Assembly: GCA_947587615.1 (NCBI GenBank)
Contig: CANPYC010000010.1
Location: forward strand, 1 to 61,221
Source: Candidatus Gastranaerophilales bacterium
Lineage (GTDB): Bacteria; Cyanobacteriota; Vampirovibrionia; Gastranaerophilales; Gastranaerophilaceae
Length of the DNA stretch: 61,221 nt
Direction: 5' to 3'
Positions 60,349 through 61,221 of this stretch are shown one piece after another (the stretch's first letter is position 1; every line of letters begins with the position of its first letter). The notes beneath the pieces are model-generated. The model made no database searches. It saw only the letters and a list, made by a program, of their open reading frames with translations, and was not told the origin of the DNA. The translations under genes were made by a program, and so were the position numbers.

Positions 60349-61221
60349 ATGGCAATACCTGACTTTTAAACTTTAATGTTACCGTTATTAGAGTTATTAA
60401 AAGACGGAAACTCTGTAAATTATCTAAAATGGTAGAAATTATGTCAGATAAGTATAATTTATCCGAAGAAGAAAGAAATGAGTGGTTGCCAAGTAAATTG
60501 CAAAAAACCATGTACAATAGAGTTGCATGGGCAAAACAATATCTTAAAAATTCTGAATTAATCGAGTCTATTGAAAAAGGTTCATTTAAAATTACTCAAA
60601 AAGGTATTGATGTTTTAAAAGAAAATCCACAAAAAATAGATTTAAGATTTCTAAAAAATCTTGATAACAAAAATCAGCCAAACACTCAAACAGAAATTTG
60701 TGATAATCATATTGAAGAAAACAAAACCCCCGAAGAATTAATTGAAAATGCTCAATCGCTCTATACTGATAGTTTAAAAAAAGAACTTTTAGCAAAATTA
60801 AAATCAGTTGATCCGATTAGATTTGAGCAAATAGTTCTTGAACTTATGGAAAAAATGAATTATGGTGTTGGTTCTATGACAAAAATGAGCCACGATGGCG
60901 GTATTGACGGAATTATTGATGAAGACGAATTGGGACTTGAGAAAATTTATCTTCAAGTAAAAAGATATTCAGACAATAAAGTTAATGAAAAAGAAATGCA
61001 AAATTTTGCAGGAGCTTTAGGATGTTCTCCGGTTAGAAAAGGTGTGTTTATAACGACGAGCTATTTTGATGAAAGAGCAAAAAGAAAAGCACAATCAATC
61101 CAAGGTAAAGTTATAAGGCTGGTTGATGGCGAAGAGTTAACAAGATTGATGATTAAACATAATATTGGTGTACAAACCAAAACAAAAATAGAAATTAAAA
61201 AACTGGATGAAGATTTCTTCA
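60349..61221 (+). pseudogene. mrr: Mrr-type restriction endonuclease gene, broken near 5' end and cut by window edge
   Basis: The frame starts ATG GCA ATA CCT GAC TTT (MAIPDF, the usual Mrr start) with AGGGAG upstream, but codon 7 is TAA (60367-60369), where Mrr proteins have CAA (Gln). Past the stop the match continues (TLMLPLLELLKDG) and then changes frame near 60406-60410, consistent with loss of one A. From there one frame runs open to base 61221: a winged-helix N-terminal domain (KMVEIMSDKYNLSEEERNEW) and a PD-(D/E)XK nuclease domain with LELMEKMNYG, SHDGGIDGIIDEDE and LQVKRY. Mrr enzymes cut methylated DNA. Internal ATGs at 60429 and 60441 could make a shortened protein with an intact nuclease domain. 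Confidence 0.75.

Overview
The window is a 61 kb piece of an AT-rich, Gram-negative bacterial chromosome. Lipid A genes (lpxD-lpxC-fabZ-lpxA), a heptose adenylyltransferase, a TolC-type outer-membrane protein and an autotransporter show an outer membrane. Two tRNA genes and many single-copy housekeeping genes (rplU, rpmA, pdxJ, mfd, smc, scpA, scpB, valS, uvrC, leuC, xerC/D) show it is chromosomal, not a plasmid. The lpx order, the L27 start and the general look of the proteins fit a gut Vampirovibrionia/Melainabacteria (Gastranaerophilales) lineage near Cyanobacteria. That placement is inference from memory and was not tested.

Layout. (1) 1-10.2 kb is an accessory region. It holds a cut-off small protein, intergenic repeats, a frameshifted gene remnant, a four-gene type I Zorya-like anti-phage operon (zorA-zorB-zorC-zorD, 1410-8643), decayed coding remnants, and the tail of a serine recombinase lying between a 13-bp copy of the tRNA-Asp 3' end and the tRNA-Asp gene itself. 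(2) 10.2-20 kb: rplU-rpmA and pdxJ on the minus strand, then a zinc-ribbon/ATPase/TPR signalling protein, an acyltransferase and mfd. (3) 20-28.4 kb: an envelope block with a parvulin lipoprotein, heptose adenylyltransferase, lpxD-lpxC-fabZ-lpxA, an M29 aminopeptidase, a polyprenyl synthase and an unusual signal peptidase I. (4) 28.4-34.6 kb: smc-scpA-scpB followed directly by a small ribonucleotide-reductase-like gene with altered active-site positions. (5) 34.7-41.4 kb: an Asn/Gln-rich unknown, a POMP-repeat autotransporter broken by a one-base frameshift, a LUD-domain protein, a Xer recombinase and a conserved-looking unknown. (6) 41.4-48.7 kb: motA-motB-patatin on the plus strand, converging on a minus-strand run of a TPR protein, an NfnA/SudB-like flavoprotein, a small Cys protein, leuC and a PBP4-type carboxypeptidase. 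(7) 48.8-53.2 kb: small proteins, a DJ-1/PfpI protein, a 1.1-kb repeat-rich gene-free stretch and a TolC-family protein. (8) 53.2-61.2 kb: valS, a glycosyltransferase, sdaAB-sdaAA, uvrC without its usual C-terminal HhH domain, tRNA-Cys, and an Mrr-type restriction endonuclease gene broken by a nonsense codon and a frameshift that runs off the edge.

The strongest biological system is the Zorya-like operon. ZorA/ZorB resemble a MotA/MotB proton-driven stator with a long intracellular tail, and ZorC/ZorD are the cytosolic EH-signature and SNF2-helicase parts. A true flagellar-type motA-motB pair lies 38 kb away, so both stator families can be compared in one genome. Other points worth attention are the degenerate RNR paralogue behind scpB, the broken autotransporter and mrr genes, the short UvrC, and a composite palindromic repeat scattered through intergenic DNA.
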